Source of the DNA: Hordeum vulgare subsp. vulgare
Lineage: Eukaryota > Streptophyta > Magnoliopsida > Poales > Poaceae
Direction of reading: 5' to 3'
Assembly: GCF_904849725.1 (NCBI RefSeq)
Contig: NC_058523.1
Location: 337,445,948-337,509,947, forward strand
DNA: 64,000 bases
Shown piece after piece: positions 22,842 through 34,043 of this stretch. The notes below the pieces were generated by a model that saw nothing but the letters and a program-made list of their open reading frames with translations, was not told where the DNA came from and did not search any database. The translations under genes were made by a program, and so were the position numbers. Position 1 is the first letter of the stretch. The number at the start of each line of letters is the position of its first letter.

Positions 22842-23400
22842 ATGGCTCAAGAGAATACCAAAAGTTATGTGTTTTTCCACTACTAATAATAATGATTTTA
22901 TTAGTACTCTGATTGCTCCCGCCACTAGTGCAGAATCTTGTGAAATTAATGCCGCTTTAATCAATCTTGTTATAAAAGAACAATTTTCTAGCCTTCCTAG
23001 TGAAGCTGCCGCATCCCATCTAAATACTTTCGTTGAGTTGTGTGATATGCAAAAGAAGAAAGATGTGGATAATGAAATTGTTAAACTAAAACTATTTCCT
23101 TTCTCATTACGAGATCGTGCCAAAACTTGGTTTTCATCTTTACCTAAAAATAGTATTGATTCATGGAATAGGTGTAAAGATGTTTTTATTTCCAAGTACT
23201 TTCCACCCGCTAAGATTATCTCCCTTAGGAACGATATAATGAATTTTAAGCAACTTGATCATGAGCATGTTGCACAATCTTGGGAGAGGATGAAATTAAT
23301 GATTATGAATTGCCCCGCGCATGGTTTGAGCTTATGGATGATTAAACATTTTTTTATGCGGGGTTGAATTTTCCTTCTAGAAATCTTTTAGATTCAGCCA
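22842..23400 (+). pseudogene. Element A gag, N-terminal part, frameshifted
   Basis: This is the retrotransposon gag (PF03732-like capsid). The translation from 22834 carries the signature KLFPFSLRDRAKTWFSSLP (~residues 85-103), then the ISKYFPPAKI, MNFKQLDHEHVAQSWERM and NCPAHGLSLW blocks. The family start appears to be ATGGCTCAAGAG at 22842, in a different frame from the body, so a frameshift lies within the first ~20 codons. A second break stops the frame at 23367, and 23368-23509 carries remnants in other frames. It follows directly the point where the CACTA element split the leader. Confidence 0.85.
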
Positions 23401-23509
23401 CGGATGGCACTTTTTTGTAAATCAGATTAGGAAAAGCTACTAAACTCCTAGATAATAGTATGGCAAATTACTCTCATTGGCGTACCGAAAGATCTCCTAC
23501 TAGTTAAAA

Positions 23510-24829
23510 GTGCATGTTATGGAAGAAATAAATACTTTGAGTGGAAAGATGAATGAATTAATGAAATTGTTTGCTAGTAAGAGTGATCCTATTGATCCCA
23601 ATAATATGCCTTTGTCTTCTTTGATTGAAAATAATAATGAATCTGTGGATGTGAATTTTGTTGGTAGGAACAATTTTGGTAATAACGCGTATAGAGGTAA
23701 TTTTAATCCTAGGTCGTTTCCTAGTAATTCCTCTAATTATTATGGTAATTCATACAACAATTCTTATGGAAATTATAATAAGATGTCCTCTGATCTTGAG
23801 AATAATATTAAAGAATTCATTAGCTCTCAAAAAGGTTTCAATGCTATGATTGAAGAAAAATTGCTCAAGATTGATGATTTGGCTAGGAACGTTGATAGAA
23901 TTTCTCTTCAGATTGATTATTTAAAAAATAGATCTATTCCACCCAATCATGATATTAATGAGTCTTTAAAATCTATCAGAATTTCTATTGATGAGTGTAA
24001 AGAAATAAGTGCTAGAATACGTGCTAAGCGTGAATGGCTTGAAAAGGTGTTTTCTCGTGATGATATTGATGAAGATCTAAAAGTGATTTGTATGACACCT
24101 ATTGAATCTTTGTTTTCTAGCATAAATCCTGGAAAATATGGGACTGGAGATGAGTCAACTTTAGCTAAGAGGCGTCCCAATGATTCGGAGTTCATAGATC
24201 TTAGTGATAAGATTGATAAAAGTGGGATGGAAGAGGTCAAAACTTTAAATAGCAATGAGCCCACTCTTTTGGATTTTAAGGGTTTTAATTACGATAGTTG
24301 CTCTTTAATTGATTGTGTTTCCTTGTTGCAATCCATGTTAAATTATCCACGTGCTTATAGTCAAAATAAGGCTTTTACTAAACATATTGTGGATGCCATG
24401 ATGAAATCTTTTGAAGAGAAACTTGAGTTGGAGGTCTCTATACATAGAAAACTTTATGATGAGTGGGAACCTACTATTAAAATTAAAATTAAATATTATT
24501 TGTGCCATGCTTTGTGTGAATTGGGTGCTAGCATTTCCACAATTCCAAAATCTTTATGTGATGTGTTAGGATTCCATGAATTTGATGATTGTTCTCTAAA
24601 TTTGCATCTAGCGGATTCCACAATTAAGAAACTTGTGGGAAGGATTAATGATGTTCTTATTGTTGTTAATAGGAATTATGTGCCCGTATATTTCATTGTT
24701 CTTGATATAGAATGCAATCCCACATGTCCTATTATTCTTGGTAGACCCTTCCTTAGAACGATTGGTGCAATTATTGACATGAAGCAATCTAATATTAGAT
24801 TCAAATTCCCATTAAGGAAAGGCATGTAG
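23510..24829 (+). CDS. Element A gag C-terminus plus aspartic protease, 439 codons open
   Basis: This is the longest intact frame in element A. The first part is Asn/Gly/Tyr-rich (residues ~50-90, YRGNFN, NNSYGNYN), as in gag C-termini of this group. A Glu/Lys-rich linker follows, and a retropepsin-like domain ends the frame (residues ~330-430). That domain has a flap/active-site region CELGASISTIP and IILGRPFLRTIGAIID. The usual catalytic triad in this position is D-(S/T/L)-G, and here the first residue is glutamate, so activity is doubtful. The start at 23510 is simply the first ATG after the break and is not a native start. No reverse transcriptase follows; the rest of the internal region is non-coding. 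Confidence 0.8.
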   Translation: MHVMEEINTLSGKMNELMKLFASKSDPIDPNNMPLSSLIENNNESVDVNFVGRNNFGNNAYRGNFNPRSFPSNSSNYYGNSYNNSYGNYNKMSSDLENNIKEFISSQKGFNAMIEEKLLKIDDLARNVDRISLQIDYLKNRSIPPNHDINESLKSIRISIDECKEISARIRAKREWLEKVFSRDDIDEDLKVICMTPIESLFSSINPGKYGTGDESTLAKRRPNDSEFIDLSDKIDKSGMEEVKTLNSNEPTLLDFKGFNYDSCSLIDCVSLLQSMLNYPRAYSQNKAFTKHIVDAMMKSFEEKLELEVSIHRKLYDEWEPTIKIKIKYYLCHALCELGASISTIPKSLCDVLGFHEFDDCSLNLHLADSTIKKLVGRINDVLIVVNRNYVPVYFIVLDIECNPTCPIILGRPFLRTIGAIIDMKQSNIRFKFPLRKGM

Positions 24830-24930
24830 CACTTTCCTAGAAAGAAAATAAGATTAACTTATGAATCTATATGATAGCTACCTATGGATTGCATACCAAA
24901 GATGATAATACCTAGATCTATTACATTATG

Positions 24931-24976
24931 CCTAGCTAGGGGCGTTAAACAATAGCGCTTGTTGGGAGGCAACCCA
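24931..24976 (+). other. Conserved post-ORF block of element A, with TTGGG..CCCAA stem
   Basis: Just over 100 bp after the protease stop is a ~46-nt block (GCCTAGCTAGGGGCG..., ending in a TTGGGAGGCAACCCAA hairpin). It recurs nearly unchanged in element F (61766-61815) and, reversed, in element D (58304-58350). D and F encode a different protein, so the block is conserved beyond the coding region. Confidence 0.75.
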
Positions 24977-27575
24977 ATTTTATTTGTTTTGCTTTTTTTT
25001 GTGCTACATGTATTATTGCCTATTTAATAATTGTGTTTTATTGTTTTAGTTAGTGTTTGATCCAAGTAAAACCTTTCAGATGGTTTATGGTGCTTGCAAG
25101 TTGATTTTGTTGAAAAATAGAAAATTTCGCTCTCAGTCCAGGAATTTTATATATTCACTGGAACGTGCTTTTGATCTGATTTTTTTACAAAAGATTGGTT
25201 TATAAATTTCCCATGTCTTCCTAATTTTTAAGAAGTTTTAGAGTTACATAAGTATTCGAAGTTTATAGATTGCTACACATTCTTCTGTTTTTGACAGATT
25301 ATGTTTTCTTTGTGTTGTTTACTTATTTCGATGAATCTATGGGTTGTATCGGGGGGTATGAACCATGGAGAAGTTATAATACAGTAAATATTACATCAAT
25401 CTAAATAAATAGTGAGTTCAAAATAGTACTTAAGTGGTGATTTATCTTTCTTATACTAACGGATCTCATGAGTTTTCTGTTAACTTTTGTGTTGTGAAGT
25501 TTTCAAGTTTTGGATAAAGATTTGATGGACTACGGAATAAGGAGTGGCACGAGCCTAAGATTGTGGATGCCCAAGGCACCCCAAGACATATTCAAGGATA
25601 CCAAAGAGCCTAAGCTTGGGGATGCCCAGGAAGGCGTCCCCTCTTTCGTCTTCAATCCATCGGTAAATTTACTTGAGGCTATATTTTTATTCACCACATG
25701 ATACGTGTTTTGCTTGGAGCGTCTTGTATGATATGAGTCTTTAATTTTTAGTTTGCCATAATCATCCTTGCTGCACACATATTTTGAGAGAGATACACAC
25801 ACTGAATCGTGAATTTATTATAATACTCTTTATGCTTCACTTATATCTTTTGAGCTACGCAATATTGCTCTAGTACTTCACTTATATCTTTTAGAGCACG
25901 CCAGTGTTGTGGAATTATTAAACTCTCGTACTTCACTTATATTATTTCGAGAATTATTTAAAAAACATGGTAATTGATTTAGGTTATGAATTTAGTCATA
26001 ATATAATAGGCATCCAAGAGGGATATAATAAAAACTTTCATATTAAGTGCACTGAATATGATGAGAAGTTTGATTCCTTGCATATAGTTTTGAGATGTGA
26101 GGATGGTGATATGAGAGTCATGATAGTAAGTAATTGTGAATTAGAAAAAATACTTGTGTTGAAGCTTGTGATTCCCCTAGCATGCACGTATGGTAAACCG
26201 TTGTGTGATGAAGTCGGAGCATGACTTGTTTAATGATTGTCAACCTTTGTGTGGAGGTCGGGATCGCGCGATGGTTAACTCCTACCAACCCTTCCCCTAG
26301 GAGCATGCGTCTAATACTTTGCTTCAATAACTAATAAGCTTTTGTAATAAGTATGTGACTTCTTTATGACTAATGTTGAGTTCATGGATTATACGCACTC
26401 TCACCCTTCCACCTTTGCTAGCCTCTCTAGTACCGCACAACTTCCGTCAGTACATTAAACCAACCTTCCTCAAAACAGCCACCATATATTTTCCTCAAAA
26501 CAGCCACCATATCTACCTATTATGACATTTTCATAGCCATTCCGAGATATATTTCCATGCAACACCACCGTCTCGTTTTTATGACATGCACCATCACTTC
26601 CATATTTCTTATAGAGTCGTATTTTGTTCTAGCTATCGAGTTGTAATCTTTTGAGTTGTAAGTAAATAAAAGTGTGATGATTTTGCATTATTGGAGCATT
26701 GCCCCGTGTGAAAAAAAGGATGATGGAAGCTATGATTCCCTCACAAGTTGGGATGAGTCTTCGGACTTTACAAAAAATAGAAGAGGCGAGCGAAGCCCAT
26801 AAAAAATAAAAGAGGCCATATAAGCCCATCCAAAAAAGAGAAAAAGAGAGAAAAAGGGAAAAGAAATAAAATGAGAGAAATAGAGAAGGGACAATAATAC
26901 TATCTTTTTCCACACTCGTGCTTCAAAGTAGCACCATTTTCTTCATAGAGAGTCTCCTATGTTGTCACTTTCACAAAACTAGTGGTACACATCTTTTGCA
27001 CAACCACTGAGTTTTCTTTTTGAGCTTTCATACACTTATAGCTTTAGTGCATTTGTTGCATGGCAATCCCTACTCACCCACATTAATATCTATTGATGGG
27101 CATCTCCATAGCCCGTTGATATGCCTAGTTGATGTGAGACTATCTTCTTCCTTTCTTTTTGCAACCTCCACCACATTCTATTCCACCTATAGTGCTATAT
27201 CCATGGCTCGCGCTCATGTATTGCGTGAGAGTTGAAAAGGTTTGAGAACATAAAAAGTGTGAAACAATTGCTTGATTTTCACCGGGGGTGTGCATGATTT
27301 AGATACTTTGTGTGGTGAAGATGAGGCATAGCCAGATCATCTGATTTTGTAGTGATAACTTTCTAAGACCATGCTATTTCGAAAGGAAGCAATTACCTTA
27401 TTAGTATGCTTGAAGTATTATTGTTTTTATGCCAATATAGACTTTTGTTTTGAGTCTTATGGATCTGAATATTCATGCCACATTAGAGAATATTACATGG
27501 ATAAATATGTTAGGTAGCATTCCACGTCAAAAATTCTGTTTTTATCATTTACCTACTCGAAGATGAGCACGAATT
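24977..27575 (+). other. Non-coding 3' internal region of element A
   Basis: No substantial ORF is supported. It shares blocks with D and F, including the CTTATATCTTTT and GAGCTA phrases near 25850-25900 and the CCTTCCCCTAGGAG block near 26287. A 14-base copy of the typical family polypurine tract (AAGCTTGGGGATGC) lies at 25612-25625. Short ORFs here, such as 25510-25701, recur in D and F as part of this shared untranslated region. Confidence 0.7.
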
Positions 27576-27589
27576 AAGTTTGAGGATGC
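27576..27589 (+). other. Polypurine tract of element A (degenerate)
   Basis: AAGTTTGAGGATGC abuts the 3' LTR start. Element D has AAGCTTGGGGATGC in the same place, so this copy has diverged. It primes plus-strand synthesis in reverse transcription. Confidence 0.75.
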
Positions 27590-28785
27590 TGATACATCTC
27601 CAACATATTTATTTGATTGTTCCATGCTATTATATTATATGTTTTGGATGTTTTATATGCATTTATATGCTGTTTTATATTATTTTTGGGACTAATCTAT
27701 TAATCTAGAGCCTAGTGCCAGTTTATGTTTTTTCCACGTTTTTTCATATTATAGATAAGAAATATTAAACGGAGTCCAAACGGAATAAAATCCTCGGAAA
27801 GATTTTTCTTGGACCACAAGACACGCAATAGACTTGGAGTAGGGGGCAAGGCAGTTGTCGCGAAGCCACAAGCCTGTAAGGCGCACCCTGGGGGGTGGCC
27901 ACGCCCCCTGGCTTGTGGCCCCCTACAGGTCTCCTAACCCTAATTCTTGACTTATAAAATCCCAAATATCCCAGAAACACAAAAAAGAGCAATGAAAATA
28001 CTTTTATGCCACCGGGAGCTGTGTTCCCGAGAGATCCAATCTGGGAGCCTTTTCTGGTAATCCGCCGGAGAGGGAATTGGTCGCGGAGGGCATCTACATC
28101 AACTCCATTGCCCCCCGATGATGTGTGAGTAGTTCACCACAGACCCACGGGTCCATAGCTAGTAGCTAGATGGCTTCTTCTCTCTCTTTGATCTTCAATA
28201 CCATGTTCTTGATGATCTTCATGGAGATCTATCCAATGTAATACTCTTTTGCGGTGTGTTTGTCGAGATCTGATGAATTGTGAGTTTATGTTCAGATTAT
28301 CCATGAATATTATTTGAGTCTCTTCTCAATTCTTATATGCATGATTTCATATATTTGCAAGTCTCTTCGAATTATTTGTTTGGTTTGGCCAACTAGATTG
28401 GTAATTCTTGCAATGGGAGAAGTGCTTAGTTTTGGGTTCAATCTTGCGGTGACCTCACCCAGTGATAGTAGGGGTAGTGAGGCATGTATTGTATTGTTGC
28501 CATCAAGGGTGAAAAGATGGGGTTTTCATCATATTTCTTGAGTTTATCCCTCTACATCTTGTCACCTTACTTAATGCGTTACTCTGTTCTTCATGAACTT
28601 AATACTCTAGATGCACGCATGAGTCGATCGATGTGTGGAGTAATAGTAGTAGATGCATAATCGTTTCAGTCTACTTGATACGGACATGATGCCTATATGC
28701 ATAATCATTGCCTTGGATATCTTCATAATTATTTGCTTTTCTATCATTTGCTCGACAGTAATTTGTTCATGCACCGTATTATTTT
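27590..28785 (+). repeat. 3' LTR of element A, truncated by element B
   Basis: This begins TGATACATCTCC and aligns with the 5' LTR up to CCGTATTATTTT, where element B begins. In intact copies the next bases are CCTTTATGAGAG. The last five bases, ATTTT (28781-28785), would be B's target duplication. Many substitutions and a short deletion near 27613 separate it from the 5' LTR. Confidence 0.9.
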
Positions 28786-29665
28786 TGTCGGATTTCGGGC
28801 TCCACAAAACCCTAAAGATTCGAACTCAGGGGTTTGTACGAAGATCTCTCGCGGGCTCGCCTCACCTAACTTGCTACTCACTGAGGATGGCAGAGAACTC
28901 ACTCGATGGTGAGGAAGACACGGAACACGACAGTTTACCCAGGTTCGGGCTGCTGAGAAGCGTAATACCCTACTCCTGCTTTGGTGGATTGCCTCTCGTG
29001 GAGGTTGGTGGATGAGCTAGTATAGTATCCGAGGACCTCCGGAAGCTGGGTGGCCTTTGTGTGGAGCCAATGGGCGAATAAATCAATCTGGGGCCGCTAC
29101 AAAGTAACCCACTCTCTCTATATATAGTGGCGGCCCCGGTCCTCTTCCTTATCGTTTCAGCGGGAAGGGATCCCGCAACAACCAATTTTGAAGGGGAACA
29201 CGGGAACATGCTCCCCTGTCCAAAGGTGGTCTTCGCCGGCAAAGTGGCTGCCAGCGCTGCAGGGACGGGTCCAGGGATGACGTTTGTCCTGCTGGCGGGC
29301 GGCGATGGACTTGTTGCACCAGGAAGGAAACCTTTGGAAGATGCCTTGGGAACCCCGGTACGTCCTTGTCCCCTTTGCACTAACGGGGAAACTGCTCCGT
29401 TCCGCTGTCTGCTGCTCGCTTGTCCTTCCTCCGTGTCATCCTTGACTCTTGAGGCTGGGCCTCGCCTTGGAATATCCGCCGCTCTGGAGGGGTCCTGATG
29501 AGCCCCCCTGCAGGTCTTGATGTTGTTCCTCCTCGCGAGGCTTGGCCCCTCGCGAGGACCTTGCCTTGAGTGGTATCGTGCCTGATGGTGCTTGCTTGAT
29601 GAAGTGGGCCAGCCCTGGGCCACAGCCACGCAGGTCTGGGTACCCCCATTCCTAGAACGCCGACA
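28786..29665 (+). repeat. 5' LTR of element B
   Basis: This LTR is about 880 bp, beginning TGTCGGATTTCGGGC and ending CGCCGACA, with matching inverted TGTCGG/CCGACA termini. It is followed by GTAGCCCCCGGGCCC, and I cannot match the following bases to a tRNA primer with confidence. Both strands have long open frames because the LTR is GC-rich. Confidence 0.85.
29118..29127 (+). promoter_or_regulatory. Candidate TATA box in element B LTR
   Basis: CTATATATAG follows a CT-rich run and precedes GC-rich leader-like sequence within the LTR, the expected place for the LTR promoter. Confidence 0.5.
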
Positions 29666-29950
29666 GTAGCCCCCGGGCCCAAGGCATGCTCGGGCTGGCT
29701 TCTAGACGAAGCCTTGGGGGTGGCTGAAGTGCCGCGGGCCCTAAATGCCCGTGGGCCAGGCCGGTGCGTCACGCGGCTGATGTCGGGTCTCCCTTGCCTT
29801 CTGTCTTCACCCGAGTTATTTGGAACCTGACTCATTGCATCTGTCCATTATTGCTTTCCTTTCTCCCGCACTCGCTCTTCCTCCTCGGTCTCCAGCTCCA
29901 ACTGGTGTCCCCCAGATCGAGTACCGCGTCGTTCCCTTGTCGGTTCAGCG
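29666..29950 (+). other. Untranslated leader of element B
   Basis: GC-rich sequence between the LTR end and the first ATG of the B coding region (29951). It holds overlapping open frames but no recognisable domain. Confidence 0.5.
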
Positions 29951-30645
29951 ATGGCGCCCGTCGGCAAGCGGAAGACAGAGACGCAAGGTCCTGCCCCGGC
30001 TCCTCTGCTCCTGGAGTGTGCCCTCTCCAAGGATGTGGATACTACCCGTGTGCTCCCATGGACTGCGACAGAGTCCAACGAGCATGGGCGGACCCTGATC
30101 TGGCCCGACGCCACAACAAAGCGGCATGCGTCGAAGGCGGTATACCCCTTCCTCCTCCATAGCATCTTCGCCGGGCTGGTGCTGCCTTTCTCGTCATTCT
30201 TCACCGCCATCCTGAACCACTATGGGATCCATGCCCTTCACCTCCATCCCAACTCCATCTTGCTCCTATCCGTCTTTGCTTTCTACTGTGAGGCCTTCGT
30301 AGGCGTGCGTACCTCATTAGCCCTCTTCCGCCATTTCTTTAGCCTGCGCCTGCACGACGGCGCCCATTTGTCGGCATGCGTCTCCTTCGTAGCAGCCCAG
30401 AGCGGCAATTTGCTCCTGAAGGCCGAGAAGAAGGTGGAAAACTTCAGGTACAGTTGGGTTCTGATGAGACTCAAGGACGCCAACCTTCGGCTGGAGGAGC
30501 CAAAGGGGCTGCCGGAGAAGACTTCCGCGTGGATCTCAGCAAAGCTCTCCGACCCTTGGGACGTGCCCATCCTAGAGCGCTTCTCCCGCGACATAAGTGC
30601 CAAGATGTTGGCCGGTGGGATGATAGTGAAGGAATTCTTGGCGCA
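29951..30645 (+). pseudogene. Element B ORF, N-terminal part (PF04195-like), disrupted by element C
   Basis: From the ATG the frame is open for 231 codons until element C enters. Residues ~68-120 have the pattern typical of the Transposase_28/'putative gypsy type transposon' family: a PFLLHSIFAGLVLPFSSFF block, then HYGIHALHLHPNSILLLSVF, FCEAFVGVRTS-type sequence (CEAFVGVRTSLALFRHFFSL) and, later, WVLMRLKDANLRL. Despite the Pfam name this is a retroelement-encoded protein of unknown function. The frame continues in register at 52362 once C and one copy of GCGCA are removed. Confidence 0.8.
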
Positions 30646-30733
30646 TGATACGTCTCCATCGTATCTACTTTTCCAAACTCTTTTGCCCTTGTTTTGGACT
30701 CTAATTTGCATGATTTGAATGGAACTAACCCGG

Positions 30734-32458
30734 TGTTAGAACATATATATCCATATGTGGTTTTGGTAATTGATGACAATTCCTATGGACTAATGGTTGC
30801 CTTAAGTTATATTTATAGGATTTGTCCATAGGCACTTCTTGAAGTCCATATGTTGGGTTCAAGGAGTTTATATGATGACCAAGATGGTATTCAAGGTATT
30901 ATCCAAAGAATGGCCATAGAGACACAAGGTTGATCAAGATCCCAGACAAAGAGTAAACCAAGATGATCAACACACAAAGCGTACAAGATGTACCAAGCAG
31001 GATCAAGTGATCCCATGGTATGGTAAGCATTGTCCATTACGGGTTTGTGTACTAACCCATGGTCTTTGTGAGAGTTCTATGTGGGGGTTAGGTGTGCTTC
31101 CATGGGCTTGCGTCAAAAGTAAGATCTCATACAACCCATGAAGGGTGACGTCAAGTGGTGATCGTCATCAAGATTGCGGTGTGCAAGTTCAAGTGGATCA
31201 ACACGAATATATCATGCTTGATGCTTGCCGTCCATTGTGGTGGCAATGGTCTTGTGAAGATATGCTGAAGAGCGGCTCACCCATAGTGTGTATGGGGGAG
31301 CAATCAAATAGTCTTCATCAAGCCAACACAATCAAGAAAGGTGGTCCATCTTGAGGAAGCCAAGATCATCGTCATCTAGCTCCATGAGCGGTAGTACCGC
31401 TCTGTGCGGGCTGTGAGGCTTAACGGTTGGATTTTCCCCACCTATAAAAGGGGGTCTTCTTCCCCATTGCACCTCATCTCTTTAGCTCGTGTTCTTCCCC
31501 CATTGTTGACCTTCTTCGAGCTTGCTAACTCTCAACCCCTCCAATGATTCTTGCTTGTTCTTGAGGGAAAAGAGAGAGGAGATATAGATCCACATCTCCA
31601 CCAATCACTTTCTCCTCTATGTGAGGGGAACCAGTTGGATCTTGATCTTGGAGTTCTTTGTGAGCTCCTTGTTCTTCCTCTCATATTTCTCCATAGCTTT
31701 TGTTGTTGTGGAGAGATTTGAGTGTGAGGGACTTGTCCACTTCGTGTGTTCTTGCCATTGCATTAGTTGCACCGGTTTGAGTTCTCCACGGTGATTCGTG
31801 GAAGTGAAGTTTGAGAAGCTTATTACCTTTGGTACTTAGTACCCTAGATATTGTTCTTCGTGGATGCTTTGGCGTCCTAGAAGCTTGGTGGTGTCTCGGA
31901 GCTCAATCATTGTCGTGTAAAGCTCCGGGCAAGCGTCGGGGTCTCCAATTAGGTTGTGGAGATTGTCGTGAGCAATTTGTACGGGTACCGGTGACCGCCC
32001 CCAAGGTTTGCCATTTGTACGTGTTCGGTGACCGCCCTCAAGGGTCCCTTAGTGGAATCACGACATCTTGCATTGTGCGATGGCGTGAGGAGATTACGGT
32101 GGCCTTAGTGGCATCTTGGGGAGCATTGTGCCTCCACACTGCTCCAACGGAGATTAGCATCCGCAAGGGTGTGAACTTCGGGATACATCATTGTCTCCAC
32201 GTGCCTCGGTTATCTCTTACCCGAACCCTTTACTTATGCACTTTACTTTGTGATAGCCATACTGTTCATTATCATATATCTTGCTATCACTTAGTTGTTT
32301 ATCTTGCTTAGCATAAGTTGTTAGTGCACATAGGTGAGCCTAGTTGTTTTAGGTTTTGTGCTTGACAAATTAAACGTTAGTTTTATTCCGCATTTGTTCA
32401 AGCCTAAACCATAATTATTTTAAAGCGCCCCCCTCTAGGCGACATCCACGTCTTTTCA
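30734..32458 (+). mobile_element. Solo LTR (1,725 bp) inserted in element C's 5' LTR
   Basis: It begins TGTTAGAACATATATATCC and ends CGTCTTTTCA. The 5-bp flanks are CCCGG (30729-30733) and CCCAG (32459-32463), a duplication with one substitution. Outside these, C's LTR sequence continues without loss. No primer site, coding region or second LTR is present, so this is the product of LTR-LTR recombination. The family is common in Triticeae DNA but I cannot name it with confidence. Confidence 0.85.
31443..31450 (+). promoter_or_regulatory. TATA box of the solo LTR
   Basis: TATAAAAG in the context CCCCACCTATAAAAGGGGG is a strong plant TATA box, about 710 bp into the LTR. It is followed by CT-rich sequence typical of a transcription start. 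Such a promoter can drive readout into flanking DNA. Confidence 0.65.
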
Positions 32459-33976
32459 CCCAGACTCACACTGTTTTCAGCAGATTTGCCATGGTGTTGT
32501 TTTTGTGCAGAAATGAAAGTTCTCGGAACGTCCTGAAAATTTACGGAGAATATTTTTGGAAAATATGAAAAATACCTGCGCAAAGATCCACCGGAGGGGA
32601 CGGGCCAGTGGGCCACAAGCCCTGTAGCCGCGGCCTCCCCCTGGTCGCAGCTACCAGGCTTGTGGGGCCCACGTGGCTCTGCCGCCCCCAATTCCAGCGC
32701 TATTTATTCCCTTTCGTCCTGGAAAAAATCAGGAGAGAAGATTTCATCGCGTTTCACGATCCAGAGGCGCTGCCACATCCCGTTCTTGCCGTCGAGGACA
32801 GATCTGGAGTCCGTTTTGGGCTCCGGATCAAGGAGATCGTCGCCATCGTCATCATCAACCTTCTTCCCTCTCCAATTCCGTGAAGCTCTTCACTGTTCAT
32901 GAGTAATCTATTCGTAGGCTTGCTGGGCGGTGATGAGTAGGATGAGATCTATCATGTAATCGAGTTAGTTTTGACGGGGATTGATCCCTAGTATCCACTA
33001 TGTTCTAAGATTGATGTTGCTGCTACTTTGCCATGCTTAATGCTTGTCACTAGGGCCCGAGTGCCATGAATTCAGATATGAAATTATTATGTTGTCACCA
33101 ATATATGTGTGTTTTAGATTCGATCTTGCAAGTTGTAGTTACCTACTATGTGTTATGATCCGGAACCCCGGAGTGACAATAACCGGAACCACTCCCAGTG
33201 ATGACCATAGTTTGAGGAGTTCATGTGTTCACCAAGTGTTAATGCATTGGTCCGGTTCTTTATTAAAAGGAGAACCTTAATATCCCGTAGTATCCCACGG
33301 GAGGGATGGACAATAGATGTCATGCAAGTTCTTTTCCCTAAGCACGTATGACTACACACGGAATGCATGCCTACATCACATTGACGAACGGGAGCTAGCC
33401 ACATATCTCTCCCTGTTATAACTATTGCATGATGAATGTCATCCGACAAATCACCGATCCATTGCCTACGAGTTTGTCCCACTGCCACTGCTCTACCGTT
33501 ACTACTGTTGCTGCTACTGTTACTTGCTTTGTCCTCCTGCTGCTGCCACTATTGTTGCTACTACTGTTACTTGCTACTGCTGCTACTTGCTACTGCTGCT
33601 ACTTGCTACTGCTGTCACTATTCCTATTCCTTGCTACTGTTGTTACTCGTTACTCTGCTACTACCCGCTACAATACTTTTCTGGCGCCATTGATACTTCA
33701 GTTAGGAATAATCTACCGTCAACAGATTCTTTCCTAGCACCGTTGTTATCATACTACCTTTGGTGCTTATATCCTGCTTGCAGATACTAATCTTTTAGGT
33801 GTGGTTGAGCCGACAACTCAACTGCTAATACTGGAGAATATCCTTTCACTCCCATCGTGTCGAACCAACAAATTTGGGTTGAATACTCTACCCTCGAAAA
33901 CTGTCGCGATCCCACACGCTGGTGGGCCATTGCAAGACAATTGCTAATTGTTGAGCAACTGGAAGCAGCTATTTTC

Positions 33977-33994
33977 TGGCGCCGTTGCCGGGGA
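33977..33994 (+). other. Primer binding site of element C (tRNA-Asp)
   Basis: TGGCGCCGTTGCCGGGGA, nine bases after the LTR end, is a perfect 18-base complement of the 3' end of plant tRNA-Asp including CCA. Confidence 0.9.
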
Positions 33995-34043
33995 GGATAG
34001 CTATATTCTCCGAGTCACTTGGGATTTATATCTACTGATCACT

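Larger units (their letters stand above)
570..28785 (+). mobile_element. Gypsy LTR retrotransposon A (Sabrina/WHAM-like), interrupted, 3' end displaced
   Basis: The 5' LTR starts TGATACATCTCC at 570 and the same start recurs at 27590 after a purine-rich tract, giving the 5' and 3' LTRs. A degenerate tRNA-Asp primer site follows the LTR. The internal region codes for gag and a retropepsin-like protease on the plus strand, with no reverse transcriptase, RNase H or integrase seen, so it looks non-autonomous. The element is opened at 5217/5218 by a CACTA transposon and its 3' LTR is cut at 28785 by element B. By eye the two LTRs differ at roughly 8% over the first ~330 bases, more than C or E, as expected for the outermost element. 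The subfamily name is from memory and uncertain. Confidence 0.85.
30646..33967 (+). repeat. 5' LTR of element C (split by a solo LTR)
   Basis: The LTR proper is 30646-30733 plus 32464-33967, about 1,592 bp, against 1,628 bp for the 3' LTR. It contains a GC-rich palindrome (32608-32672) and, near its end, a minisatellite of TTACTTGCTACTGCTGC-type units (about 33480-33680). Compared with the 3' LTR it lacks ~22 bp near 33297. The two LTRs differ by roughly 36 substitutions over ~1 kb by eye. Confidence 0.9.

Noticed and set aside
33425..33790. Leucine/cysteine/tyrosine-rich ORFs in LTRs (also 35656-36279, 44076-44609, 51791-52126)
   Set aside because: They are translations of the CTACTGTTACTTGCTG-type minisatellite in the C and E LTRs.
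33977..33994. tRNA-Asp-like sequences
   Set aside because: Only 18 bases matching the tRNA 3' end are present, directly after LTR ends; these are primer sites, not tRNA genes.
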